Shown: positions 1 to 6,252, counted from the stretch's first letter. The stretch: 6,471 nucleotides of DNA from Melioribacteraceae bacterium (GCA_026987055.1 JALSNL010000434.1:1-6471), one strand, 5' to 3'. Made by a program: numbers and translations. Notes: generated from the sequence alone by a model not told the origin.

Positions 1-648
1 GGATTCAATTTGATCAACAGCAATTGCAAATTTAGAATTACTATTGTTGAATAAAATAACACGCTCGGAACTATGTTGTTGGATTGTTTCTTTTATTTTA
101 GCAAATAATATTTTCATTTGAGAAAGCTCTTGTCCTCGTGTTTCTTTTATCAAGCGATGTGCTTCATCAAAATTATTAGATTTTTTCAGAACCTCAATCT
201 TTTGGGCAATACTATGAATTGTTTTATGCGGTTCGTCAAATTTAACTAACTCATCATTTATAAAAAAATTATCTGTCTTAAAAGTATCGTACCATTTTCC
301 AAAAGCGCATTTGTGCGGATCTGTAGTTAAGTTAAACGGTCGATCGTCATGAACGGAATCTTCCAATTCTTTCAACCAATTAATATGATCTTTTTCTCTT
401 TGATCAATCATTGATTTGAATTCACTTAGTTCTTCTTGTAAAGTTTGAAATGCAAGTTTTTTTCTAAAATCTATTAAATTATATATTTCATCTCTATGTT
501 TAATAATTCCTCTAATAGAATCAGGCGTATCAGGTATTTCCGTAACTTCAGGCATTTGTATAATTGATTGAGCATTTGTTGAAGGAATGGAAAATAAAAT
601 ACCTTTGGCTCTAAATAGAATTGAAGGCATTGTAAACGTATTAGGCAT
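1..648 (-). CDS. CheW-like coupling protein with an inserted CZB zinc-binding domain (partial, C-terminus beyond left edge)
   Basis: An uninterrupted frame of 216 codons runs from ATG (648-646) off the left edge, so the C-terminus is missing. Residues about 8-66 read as the first half of a CheW domain: a short beta start (ILFRAKGILFSIP), the VTEIPDTPDSIRGII segment, then R52 and LIDFRKKL. Residues about 70-190 form a CZB domain: H88 in HINW, C114 in CAFGKWY, and H141/H145 in HKTIH are the expected three-His one-Cys zinc ligands. After it, ERVILF and KFAIAVDQIE (195-215) resume the second half of CheW, so CZB sits inside the CheW fold rather than at its end. CheW proteins link chemoreceptors to the kinase CheA in the cytoplasm; CZB domains bind zinc and are reported to sense zinc or hypochlorous acid. 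Several usual CheW positions are altered (the NLRG-like motif is KHRD here). The start is supported by AGAAAGG five bases upstream; a second ATG at codon 7 is possible. Domain calls are strong; the signalling role is inferred. Confidence 0.88.
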   Translation of the reverse strand, partial: MPNTFTMPSILFRAKGILFSIPSTNAQSIIQMPEVTEIPDTPDSIRGIIKHRDEIYNLIDFRKKLAFQTLQEELSEFKSMIDQREKDHINWLKELEDSVHDDRPFNLTTDPHKCAFGKWYDTFKTDNFFINDELVKFDEPHKTIHSIAQKIEVLKKSNNFDEAHRLIKETRGQELSQMKILFAKIKETIQQHSSERVILFNNSNSKFAIAVDQIES

Positions 649-699
649 ATAAACCTTTCTTTTCTTATTTAAATGTTTCTCAAAATAAAAACACTATTA

Positions 700-726
700 T
701 TATCGTTAATATTTGTGAAATGTTTA
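700..726 (-). promoter_or_regulatory. Candidate sigma-28 (FliA) promoter for the CheW/CZB gene
   Basis: On the minus strand, TAAA (726-723) is followed by exactly 15 bases and then AACGATAA (707-700). The enterobacterial FliA consensus is TAAA, 15 bases, GCCGATAA, so the -35 core, the spacing and the CGATAA core of the -10 all match. A start about seven bases past the -10 would give a leader of roughly 45 bases before the ATG at 648. A chemotaxis-type gene is a typical member of the FliA regulon, which strengthens the reading. Whether this organism has FliA cannot be seen here. Confidence 0.5.
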
Positions 727-805
727 AGAATGAGGCAGATGGAATATTCCTTTATTGAAGTCTTTGTCTATAAAATTCTTACGGAGAATAACACTTTGGT
801 GTAAC

Positions 806-831
806 ATGAGTTAATAATAAATATAGCTCAT
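806..831. repeat. Imperfect inverted repeat in the mazG-cheW/CZB spacer
   Basis: Arms ATGAGTTA (806-813) and TAGCTCAT (824-831) can pair over eight positions with one G-T wobble around a 10-base AT-only loop. No run of T follows on either strand, so it is not a convincing terminator; it may be a regulatory hairpin or chance. The rest of the 270-bp spacer (649-918) holds the candidate promoter described separately and no ORF or RNA gene that I can support. Confidence 0.25.
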
Positions 832-918
832 ACTTAGTGAAATTTATGTATGATTTGAACCGGTTTTCTCACCTCGGGTCTGTTCTTGTCCAACATTATC
901 AATATTTTTCAGAATCTT

Positions 919-1683
919 TTATTTATAATATTTTTTACTTTCTTCCCAATACTTGTCCATTTCTTTAAGGTTGGAATCTGTTATGGATTTTCCTTTTTTC
1001 TTTAATTGTTTCTCTATGTAATTAAAACGGTTAATAAATTTTTTATTTGTTCTTCGCAAAGCATTTTCCGGATTTATACCAAGGAATCTGGAGTAATTTA
1101 TTAGGGCAAAAAAAACATCTCCGATTTCTTGTTCCAGCAAGTCTTTATCACCGGATTTTTCACTCTCATGCATTTCCTCAATTTCTTCCAAAACCTTTTG
1201 CCAAACGTCTTCTTTGTTTTGCCAATCAAAACCCACCTTAGAAACTTTTTCTTGCATTCTAGCGGATTTGTGTAACTCAGGTAAGGTTTTAGGAATGCCA
1301 TCAAGTATGGATTTGCGTCCCTCTTGCATTTTTATTTTTTCCCAATTACTTTCAATTTCTTTGTTGTTTTTTACTTCAACATTTCCAAAAACATGAGGAT
1401 GTCTTCTTACAAGTTTTTCCTTAATAGAATCTATTACATCACTAATTGAAAAAAGATTTTGTTCTTCGGCGATTACCGAATGGAAAACTATATGTAAAAG
1501 TAAATCGCCCAATTCATTTTTTAGTTCATCAAAATCTTTATTGTCTATGGCTTCAACAACTTCATAGGCTTCTTCTAAGGTAGCAGCTTTAATAGAATCA
1601 AAAGTTTGTACTTTGTCCCAAGAACAATCAATTCTAAGTTTGTACATTATTTGTACTAATTCATCAAATTTTTCTTTGTGCAT
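919..1683 (-). CDS. mazG: Nucleoside triphosphate pyrophosphohydrolase MazG
   Basis: The 254-residue product has the usual length and two-domain layout of full MazG. MazG cleaves (d)NTPs, including non-canonical ones, to the monophosphate and pyrophosphate in the cytoplasm, and in some bacteria lowers ppGpp. The N-terminal domain has CSWD (20-23; usually CPWD) and the metal-binding pattern EEAYE (37-41) followed by ELGD (57-60). The linker carries RRHPHVFG (93-100), the NWE motif (113-115) and VGFDW (150-154), all family hallmarks. The C-terminal domain repeats the pattern with EEIEE (166-170) and EIGD (186-189), so both sites look intact; in E. coli the C-terminal domain carries the activity. 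The start at 1683 fits the family N-terminus, although the ribosome site (TAGAGT, about four bases upstream) is weak. It is divergent from the RidA-family gene across 121 bp, and the CheW/CZB gene lies 270 bp downstream on the same strand. Confidence 0.96.
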   Translation of the reverse strand: MHKEKFDELVQIMYKLRIDCSWDKVQTFDSIKAATLEEAYEVVEAIDNKDFDELKNELGDLLLHIVFHSVIAEEQNLFSISDVIDSIKEKLVRRHPHVFGNVEVKNNKEIESNWEKIKMQEGRKSILDGIPKTLPELHKSARMQEKVSKVGFDWQNKEDVWQKVLEEIEEMHESEKSGDKDLLEQEIGDVFFALINYSRFLGINPENALRRTNKKFINRFNYIEKQLKKKGKSITDSNLKEMDKYWEESKKYYK

Positions 1684-1756
1684 AATTACTCTATATATTT
1701 TTAAAATTTAACAAGAAGAAATTTAGAATTTTTATTTTAATAATAATGGAATTATT

Positions 1757-1769
1757 TTAGTAATACTAA
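1757..1769. promoter_or_regulatory. Perfect 13-bp palindrome in the mazG/RidA divergent spacer (possible operator)
   Basis: The sequence reads TTAGTA, a central A, then TACTAA, a perfect dyad with six-base arms. It lies 36 bases before the ATG of the RidA-family gene and 74 bases before that of mazG, so a bound regulator could affect either gene. The surrounding DNA is extremely AT-rich and I cannot place clear -35/-10 boxes. A role as an operator is inference from symmetry and position only. Confidence 0.3.
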
Positions 1770-1804
1770 TTATTTCAATTTATATCTTGTAAAAAAGGAA
1801 AACC

Positions 1805-2257
1805 ATGGTTGAAGAAATATTAAAAGAAAAAGGTTTGGAAATACCTGAAGCTCCAAAACCTTTGGCTGCTTACATCCCCGTTACAAAAGTAGGAAATTTA
1901 ATTTTTACAGCCGGTCAAATTCCGCTTAAAAACGGTAAACTTATTTATGAAGGCAAAGTGGGAAAAGACTTATCGGTTGAGACCGCACAAAAAGCTGCCG
2001 AGTTATGTTTGCTAAATGGACTAAGCGTAATTAAGTCAGTTACGGGAAGTTTGAAAAATATAAAAAAAATTGTTAAAGCAACGGTTTTTGTAAATAGTGC
2101 AGAAGGTTTTACAGATCAAGCTAAAGTAGCAAATGGAGCTTCGGAATTATTAGTGGAACTTTTCGGAGAAAAAGGGAAGCATGTTAGAAGTGCTGTTGGT
2201 GTGAATGAACTTCCTATTAATTCCGCCGTAGAAATTGAATTAATTGTTGAAGTGTAA
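1805..2257 (+). CDS. RidA family (YjgF/YER057c/UK114) protein, long subgroup
   Basis: This 150-residue protein belongs to the RidA superfamily, whose classical members hydrolyse reactive enamine/imine intermediates (such as 2-aminoacrylate) released by PLP enzymes. The family core is clear: [17 protein letters not shown] (30-46), a central helix rich in Ala and Leu (60-78), [13 protein letters not shown] (90-102), and the C-terminal [10 protein letters not shown]...[11 protein letters not shown]128 aligns with the catalytic/ligand arginine of RidA, and E143 with the conserved glutamate near the C-terminus. It has about 20 more N-terminal residues ([19 protein letters not shown]) than classical RidA (about 128 residues), which is typical of a separate subgroup of unclear substrate, so ridA as a symbol would overstate it. 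The start is well supported by AAAGGAA at 1794-1800. The gene stands alone, divergent from mazG, and a 155-bp spacer follows. Confidence 0.93.
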   Translation: MVEEILKEKGLEIPEAPKPLAAYIPVTKVGNLIFTAGQIPLKNGKLIYEGKVGKDLSVETAQKAAELCLLNGLSVIKSVTGSLKNIKKIVKATVFVNSAEGFTDQAKVANGASELLVELFGEKGKHVRSAVGVNELPINSAVEIELIVEV

Positions 2258-2337
2258 TATTGTTAAAATTGGATAATTACAAAAAAAAGTTTTCTCCCTC
2301 AGATTATTTTTGTGGGTTGCTTTTGGCGTAATTTTAC

Positions 2338-2397
2338 TATAATTTATTCAATATAATGAAACAAAATTGTTAATTATTTGGTTAAATACTATATAAT
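2338..2397 (+). promoter_or_regulatory. Promoter-like AT-rich stretch before the secreted-protein gene
   Basis: Three exact TATAAT hexamers occur within 60 bases (2338-2343, 2352-2357, 2392-2397) in the spacer between the RidA-family gene and the secreted-protein gene. The last has TTGTTA (2367-2372) at a long 19-base spacing and would leave only a very short leader. The first has TTGCTT (2317-2322) at a short 15-base spacing. I cannot decide between them, and such hexamers are common by chance in DNA this AT-rich. I see no clear terminator for the RidA-family gene in 2258-2337. Confidence 0.25.
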
Positions 2398-2412
2398 TAA
2401 TTGAGAAATATT

Positions 2413-2901
2413 ATGAAACGAATACTTATACTTTTATTACTTGGCAGCAGTTTAACGTTTGGGCAATTTAAAGGTCAGGCTGAAAAACCTTTGAATATCA
2501 GCGGTGCGATTTTAAGTGATAATCCTTTAAGCTCTTTATTTAGTTTTCTTGATCCTTCAAAATTTTCAATGAATCATTCTGTTAGTATGTCATATTCTGC
2601 TTTCGGTTCAAATGGAATGGCTTTGGGAGTTTACACAAATCAAATTGCATATAAATTTAATGATAAACTTAACGTTGAAATAGAAACAAGTTTGGTTAAC
2701 ACACCATATAATAGTTTAGGCCAAGAATTTACAAAGTCTATTAATGGAATTTACTTAAATAAAGCACAAATCAATTATAAACCTACAAAAGATATGTCAA
2801 TCTCCCTTCGATTCAGCAATTCGCCGTTTAATTATTATAACCGGTATTCAAATTACGGATATGGTTATAGTCCGTTTAATAATTTTTGGTATGATGAATA
2901 A
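2413..2901 (+). CDS. Small secreted beta-rich protein of unknown function
   Basis: The 162-residue product starts with a clear Sec signal peptide: KR, then a hydrophobic ILILLLLGSSL core, with likely cleavage after LTFG before Q18. It has no cysteine, so it is not a lipoprotein. The mature part alternates polar and hydrophobic residues in several stretches (HSVSMSYSAFG, ALGVYTNQIAYKF, LNVEIETSLV, AQINYKP, MSISLRFS), as in short outer-membrane or periplasmic beta-sheet proteins. The last 25 residues are very rich in Tyr, Asn and Phe (YYNRYSNYGYGYSPFNNFWY). I recognise no domain. The ATG at 2413 is preferred over the in-frame TTG at 2401 because it puts the signal peptide at the very N-terminus and leaves TTGAGAAA as a weak ribosome site. 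The gene appears to be transcribed alone, with 155 bp before and 158 bp after it. Confidence 0.75.
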   Translation: MKRILILLLLGSSLTFGQFKGQAEKPLNISGAILSDNPLSSLFSFLDPSKFSMNHSVSMSYSAFGSNGMALGVYTNQIAYKFNDKLNVEIETSLVNTPYNSLGQEFTKSINGIYLNKAQINYKPTKDMSISLRFSNSPFNYYNRYSNYGYGYSPFNNFWYDE

Positions 2902-2939
2902 TTGAGTGCTGAAGATTAAAATATATTTAGTATTTTTGT

Positions 2940-2960
2940 AACCGGTTTTATTTTAAAATA
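2940..2960. repeat. Adjacent palindromes upstream of the LytR_C-rsfS-argS run
   Basis: AACCGGTT (2940-2947) is followed after one base by TATTTTAAAATA (2949-2960), both perfect palindromes, about 100 bp before the GTG of the LytR_C gene. The 10-mer AACCGGTTTT also occurs at 858-867 in the mazG-CheW/CZB spacer. TATTTTTG (2931-2938) just before it matches the TAnnTTTG -7 element used by Bacteroidota, but I see no matching TTTG box about 20 bases further upstream. The site could be an operator or promoter region for the operon; this rests on position and symmetry only. Confidence 0.25.
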
Positions 2961-3003
2961 TTAAACATGGAAAGTTCATTAAAATATGAAATGTACTCTA
3001 TTG

Positions 3004-3033
3004 AACTTTTAGCTTAAAACTAAAAAAGTTTTT
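3004..3033 (+). terminator. Possible weak terminator hairpin after the secreted-protein gene
   Basis: AACTTTTAG (3004-3012) can pair with CTAAAAAAGTT (3020-3030) if two A are bulged, around a seven-base loop, and a T run (3029-3033) overlaps the end of the stem. The stem is poor in G+C, so strength is doubtful. It lies between the secreted-protein gene and the LytR_C gene, only 26 bp before the latter's GTG, so it could instead be a leader structure of the downstream operon. Confidence 0.25.
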
Positions 3034-3059
3034 CATTCAATTTCTATCCGAAAATATAA

Positions 3060-3554
3060 GTGAAAAAAAAAGTAAGAAAAAAATCTACACCCGTAACGAA
3101 TGTAAAAGATTCTACTTATAATTTCTTTTATAACATAATAATTTTTATTCTTGCGGTTTTAATTATTTACTTGGGATATTCGGCATATCTAAAAATAATG
3201 CATTTTTCCGGTAAAGAAGAAATAGCGCATAATAAAAATGTTCCCTCGGAAATAATTCAATTGGATGTACTCAACGGTTGTGGAGTTAGCGGTGTTGCCG
3301 ATAGATTTACAGATTATTTAAGAGCACATAATTTTGATGTTGTGCAAACGGATAATTACATTTCCTTTGACGTTGATGAAACTTTTGTAATTGATAGAAT
3401 AGGTAATAAAGCAAATGCATTAAAAGTAGCCAAAGCCATTGGTATAGAAAATGCAAAAGTTATTCAGCAATTAAACGAAAATTATTTTTTAGACGTATCA
3501 CTTGTAATTGGCAAAGATTATTACAAATTAAAACCTATAACAGGCGGGGATTAG
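3060..3554 (+). CDS. Membrane-anchored LytR_C-domain protein
   Basis: The 164-residue product has a short basic cytoplasmic N-terminus (KKKVRKK), one transmembrane helix at about residues 22-44 and an outside-facing LytR_C domain at about 64-155. That domain is marked by IIQLDVLNGCGVSGVADRF (65-83), YLRAHNFDVVQTDNY (86-100), TFVIDR (108-113), ANALKVAKAIGI (118-129) and LDVSLVIGKDY (144-154). LytR_C is the domain found behind the catalytic LCP domain of cell-wall ligases such as LytR; here it stands alone with no LCP domain, so no enzymatic role is claimed. Similar stand-alone proteins occur in Chlorobi/Ignavibacteria. The GTG start is needed because the next in-frame Met is residue 47, beyond the membrane helix; its ribosome site is poor. 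It heads a compact run with rsfS two bases downstream, so the two are probably translated together. Confidence 0.88.
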   Translation: MKKKVRKKSTPVTNVKDSTYNFFYNIIIFILAVLIIYLGYSAYLKIMHFSGKEEIAHNKNVPSEIIQLDVLNGCGVSGVADRFTDYLRAHNFDVVQTDNYISFDVDETFVIDRIGNKANALKVAKAIGIENAKVIQQLNENYFLDVSLVIGKDYYKLKPITGGD

Positions 3555-3556
3555 CT

Positions 3557-3919
3557 GTGAAAGAATATATTAGTGAAGAACATTTAGTAAACAGAATAGT
3601 GGAATTAATCCAATCCAAAAAAGGTTTTGATATAAAAATATTTAACCTAAAAGGTTTAGCATCATTTGCGGATTTTTTTATTATTTGCTCTGCTGATGCC
3701 GATGTGCAAGTAAAAGCTATTGCCGATGAAATTGATAAAGAGCTTAGAAAAGAAGGTGTTAAAAGTTACCATCGTGAAGGTTATAATACTTTAAGTTGGG
3801 TGTTGTTAGATTATTTTGATGCTGTCGTGCACATTTTCAAAAAAGATGTTAGAGATTTTTATAACCTTGAAAAACTTTGGGGTGATGCTGAAATTACGGA
3901 AATTGAAAATGAATTTTAG
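3557..3919 (+). CDS. rsfS: Ribosome silencing factor RsfS
   Basis: RsfS (formerly YbeB; DUF143) binds ribosomal protein uL14 on the large subunit and blocks joining with the small subunit, lowering translation when nutrients are scarce. The 120 residues match the family's length and its motifs: LKGLASFADFFIICSADADVQ (31-51), then GYNTLSWVLLDYFDAVVHIF (75-94), and finally RDFYNLEKLWGDA (99-111), with the expected W, D, H and the FYxLExLW block. The GTG start is well supported: GGGGA (3546-3550, inside the end of the upstream gene) lies six bases before it, and the protein has no other methionine at all. It begins two bases after the LytR_C stop and is followed by argS after 35 bases, so it sits mid-operon. 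In many bacteria the gene is near nadD or ftsH; the link to argS is less usual. Confidence 0.96.
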   Translation: MKEYISEEHLVNRIVELIQSKKGFDIKIFNLKGLASFADFFIICSADADVQVKAIADEIDKELRKEGVKSYHREGYNTLSWVLLDYFDAVVHIFKKDVRDFYNLEKLWGDAEITEIENEF

Positions 3920-3954
3920 TTAATAATAATTTAGAAAAAATAAATAGAGTAAAA

Positions 3955-5583
3955 GTGAAAAATTATATTAAAAGTTTATTTACCAAAGCAGAAGAAAAGC
4001 TGGATTATCTTAAAGATATAAAAATACAACTTAGTGTTCCTCAAGAAGTAAGTCACGGAGATTATTCCACAAACGCTGCAATGCTTTTAACTAAAAAGCT
4101 AAAAAAAAATCCGCGTGAAATTGCAAAAGAAATAATTGATAATTTTGATATAGATGAATCAATAATTTCAAAAATTGAAATTGCCGGTCCCGGTTTTATC
4201 AATTTCTTTTTTACCGTTTCTTATGTTAATAAAATAGTAAAAGTAATAAATGATAAAAAAAATAGTTTTGGCAAGTCCGCAAAATATAATGGAATTAAAG
4301 CAAATGTAGAATTTGTTTCTGCAAATCCCACCGGACCTTTAACCGTTGGTCACGGAAGAAATGCCGTGCTGGGAGATACCGTTGCTAAACTTTTGGAAGA
4401 AATTGGTTACGATGTTGATAGAGAATATTATTTTAATAACGCCGGCAGACAAATGCGAGTACTTGGTAATTCCGTTGCTGCACGGTATAGAGAATTACTT
4501 GGTGAAAAAATTGAGTTTAATGACGAATATTATCAAGGTGAATATATTAAAGATATTGCAAAAAAAATATATGAACAATACGGTGATAAATATAAAGACA
4601 ATTCGGAAGATGATATTTTCAAAGATACGGCGGAAAAAGAAATATTTAAAGATATAAAACAAACATTAGAAGCAATAAATATTAAGTTTGATAATTATTT
4701 TAATGAAAACGACCTTTATGAGAAAGGTGAAATTCAAAGACTTTTGGATTTCTTTGAAGAAAAAAATCTTTCTTACAAAAAAGATGGTGCCGTTTGGTTA
4801 AAACTTTCCGAGTTGGGACAAGAAGTTGATAAAGTAATTGTTAAATCTACCGGAGAACCTACTTACCGTTTGCCCGATATTGCTTATCACAAATCCAAGT
4901 TCGATAGAAATTATGATTTGATAATTGATATCTTCGGCTCCGACCATAATGCAACATATCCGGATGTGCTTGCCGGTATTTCTGCTCTGGGTTATGACAA
5001 AGAAAAAGTTAAAGTTATAATCTATCAATTTGTTACAATACTTGAAAAAGGACAAGTTGTAAAAATGTCCACACGTAAAGCAAATTATATTACTTTGGAC
5101 GAATTGATTGACGAAGTAGGTAAAGATGTAGTCCGTTACTTTTTTATTATGCGTAACAGTACTTCTCACATGAATTTCGATTTGGATGTTGCCAAACAGC
5201 AGTCCGACGAAAATCCGGTTTTTTATTTGAAATATGCACATGCAAGAATAGCTTCTATTTTACGTATGGTAAAAGAACAGAACCTAAATGCTTCTTTTGA
5301 TAATTTGGATTTGTTAAATACCGAGACGGAACAAAAACTGGTTAAATATTTACATAAATATCCGGAAGAAGTAATGTTGGCTGCAAAAAATTATGAACCT
5401 CATAAACTTGCCAACTATCTGGAAAACCTTGCGGCACTTTTCCATAGATTTTATACGGAATGCCGAATAATAGGTTCGGAAAAAGAATTAGCCGAAGCGA
5501 GAATAGCTTTAATTCTTGCAGTAAAAATTGTTTTGAAAAACGGCTTAAATATTTTCAGTATAGAAGCGCCGGAAAAAATGTAG
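3955..5583 (+). CDS. argS: Arginyl-tRNA synthetase
   Basis: This class I synthetase charges tRNA-Arg with arginine using ATP, and usually needs the tRNA to form the adenylate. The 542 residues are complete, slightly below the common 550-590. In order: an N-terminal Arg-tRNA synthetase domain that recognises the tRNA elbow (about 5-85, with VSHGDYSTNAA and AGPGFINF); the Rossmann catalytic core with FVSANPTGPLTVGHGRN, where HGRN (133-136) is the HIGH motif; GEPTYRLPDIAYH and IFGSDHNATYPD; KMSTR (370-374) as the KMSKS loop; and the helical DALR anticodon-binding domain (about 425-542) ending in the typical APEKM. The GTG start is preferred because the N-terminal domain begins right there and the next Met is residue 43. 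The ribosome site (TAGAGT) is weak, so translation may partly depend on rsfS upstream. The gene ends 4 bp from the convergent hydrolase gene. Confidence 0.98.
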   Translation: MKNYIKSLFTKAEEKLDYLKDIKIQLSVPQEVSHGDYSTNAAMLLTKKLKKNPREIAKEIIDNFDIDESIISKIEIAGPGFINFFFTVSYVNKIVKVINDKKNSFGKSAKYNGIKANVEFVSANPTGPLTVGHGRNAVLGDTVAKLLEEIGYDVDREYYFNNAGRQMRVLGNSVAARYRELLGEKIEFNDEYYQGEYIKDIAKKIYEQYGDKYKDNSEDDIFKDTAEKEIFKDIKQTLEAINIKFDNYFNENDLYEKGEIQRLLDFFEEKNLSYKKDGAVWLKLSELGQEVDKVIVKSTGEPTYRLPDIAYHKSKFDRNYDLIIDIFGSDHNATYPDVLAGISALGYDKEKVKVIIYQFVTILEKGQVVKMSTRKANYITLDELIDEVGKDVVRYFFIMRNSTSHMNFDLDVAKQQSDENPVFYLKYAHARIASILRMVKEQNLNASFDNLDLLNTETEQKLVKYLHKYPEEVMLAAKNYEPHKLANYLENLAALFHRFYTECRIIGSEKELAEARIALILAVKIVLKNGLNIFSIEAPEKM

Positions 5584-5600
5584 TATTCTATTCAAGAATA
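5584..5600. terminator. Small hairpin at the argS/hydrolase convergent junction
   Basis: TATTCT (5584-5589) and AGAATA (5595-5600) form a perfect six-base stem with a five-base loop exactly where the two convergent genes meet. It overlaps the stop of the hydrolase gene. Each side is followed by T-rich but broken sequence (CTTTGTTTATTATTTT on the plus strand, CTACATTTTTT on the minus). It could act as a weak two-way terminator. The stem has only one G-C pair, so the call is tentative. Confidence 0.3.
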
Positions 5601-6247
5601 ACTTTGTTTATTATTTTACTAATTTCATCCGCTTTTGAATAAACCATAAAGTGACTTCCGTCTTCTATCACTATTGGCTTTTTAATTAATTTAATCGGAA
5701 ATGTTTTATCGCGTGTTCCGTGAATTTGTATTATTTCCGGTAATTTTTTATTTGTTTGTTTCCAACCGGAAATTTTTTTCAACGACCAACGTAAATAATT
5801 ATTGGAACTATTACTTAACATTTCTACAAACAAGCGTCTCCCTTTTTCGGAATTGTATCCGAAAAGTCTTGCCCAAAGGGGAAAGCTTTTTAAAATTATT
5901 TCTTTACTAATTAAATTGTAGAAAGGGATATATTTCATTAATAGAATTTTTAACGGTAATTCGTATTCCGATTTTATACTGGAAAGTAAAATAATTTTTT
6001 TCACTTTTAGTAATTTTGAAATTTCCTGAACAACAATTCCGCCGAAAGAATGTCCTATTAAAATTAAATCTTTTTCTTTAATTGTAATTTGTTTGCTAAT
6101 ACGTTTTACATAATCAGCTAATGTCTCATTATTATTAGGTTCAAGCCATTTTAAATAATTTATGTTATTGCAGTTAAGTGTAAGATTAGAAAATATTCTT
6201 TCGTCAAAACCTAAACCTGGCAACATATAGATTTTTATATTTGGCAT
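5588..6247 (-). CDS. Small alpha/beta-fold hydrolase
   Basis: The 219-residue product has an intact alpha/beta hydrolase triad pattern: nucleophile S67 in GHSFGG (65-70), acid D180 in HGTRDKTFP (176-184) and H199 in DGSHFMV (196-202). MLPGLGFDERIF (8-19) is the oxyanion-hole segment. The middle (about 95-160) is a helical cap rich in Lys, Leu and Phe. No signal peptide is visible, so it is likely cytoplasmic. The fold covers esterases, lipases, thioesterases and peptidases, and I cannot name a substrate. At about 220 residues it is short for the family but seems complete. Its ATG lies five bases after the stop of bshC on the same strand, with no good ribosome site of its own, suggesting translational coupling with bshC. 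A thiol-related substrate is therefore conceivable but unproven. Confidence 0.87.
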   Translation of the reverse strand: MPNIKIYMLPGLGFDERIFSNLTLNCNNINYLKWLEPNNNETLADYVKRISKQITIKEKDLILIGHSFGGIVVQEISKLLKVKKIILLSSIKSEYELPLKILLMKYIPFYNLISKEIILKSFPLWARLFGYNSEKGRRLFVEMLSNSSNNYLRWSLKKISGWKQTNKKLPEIIQIHGTRDKTFPIKLIKKPIVIEDGSHFMVYSKADEISKIINKVILE

Positions 6248-6252
6248 AATAG

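Noticed and set aside
628..630. Alternative ATG (codon 7) for the CheW/CZB gene
   Set aside because: The first ATG at 648 has the better-spaced AGAAAGG ribosome site; the second cannot be excluded.
851..890. tRNA-like T-arm on the minus strand (GGTTCAAATC)
   Set aside because: The flanking bases do not form a T-stem or acceptor stem, and no anticodon arm or D-arm can be drawn nearby.
2271..2335. Possible terminator of the RidA-family gene from AATTAC/GTAATT or ACAAAAA/TTTTTGT pairs
   Set aside because: The pairings are far apart, made almost only of A-T pairs and mutually competing, with no compact GC stem followed by a T run.
2401..2412. TTG start for the secreted protein, adding four residues
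   Set aside because: The ATG at 2413 gives a standard signal peptide beginning MKR and leaves the TTGAGAAA stretch free as a ribosome site.
4346..4657. 103-codon plus-strand frame inside argS
   Set aside because: It is an out-of-frame shadow of argS with low-complexity Lys/Ile content.
4798..5241. 147-codon minus-strand frame opposite argS
   Set aside because: It lies fully within a clearly conserved argS catalytic region, and its translation shows no recognisable motif.
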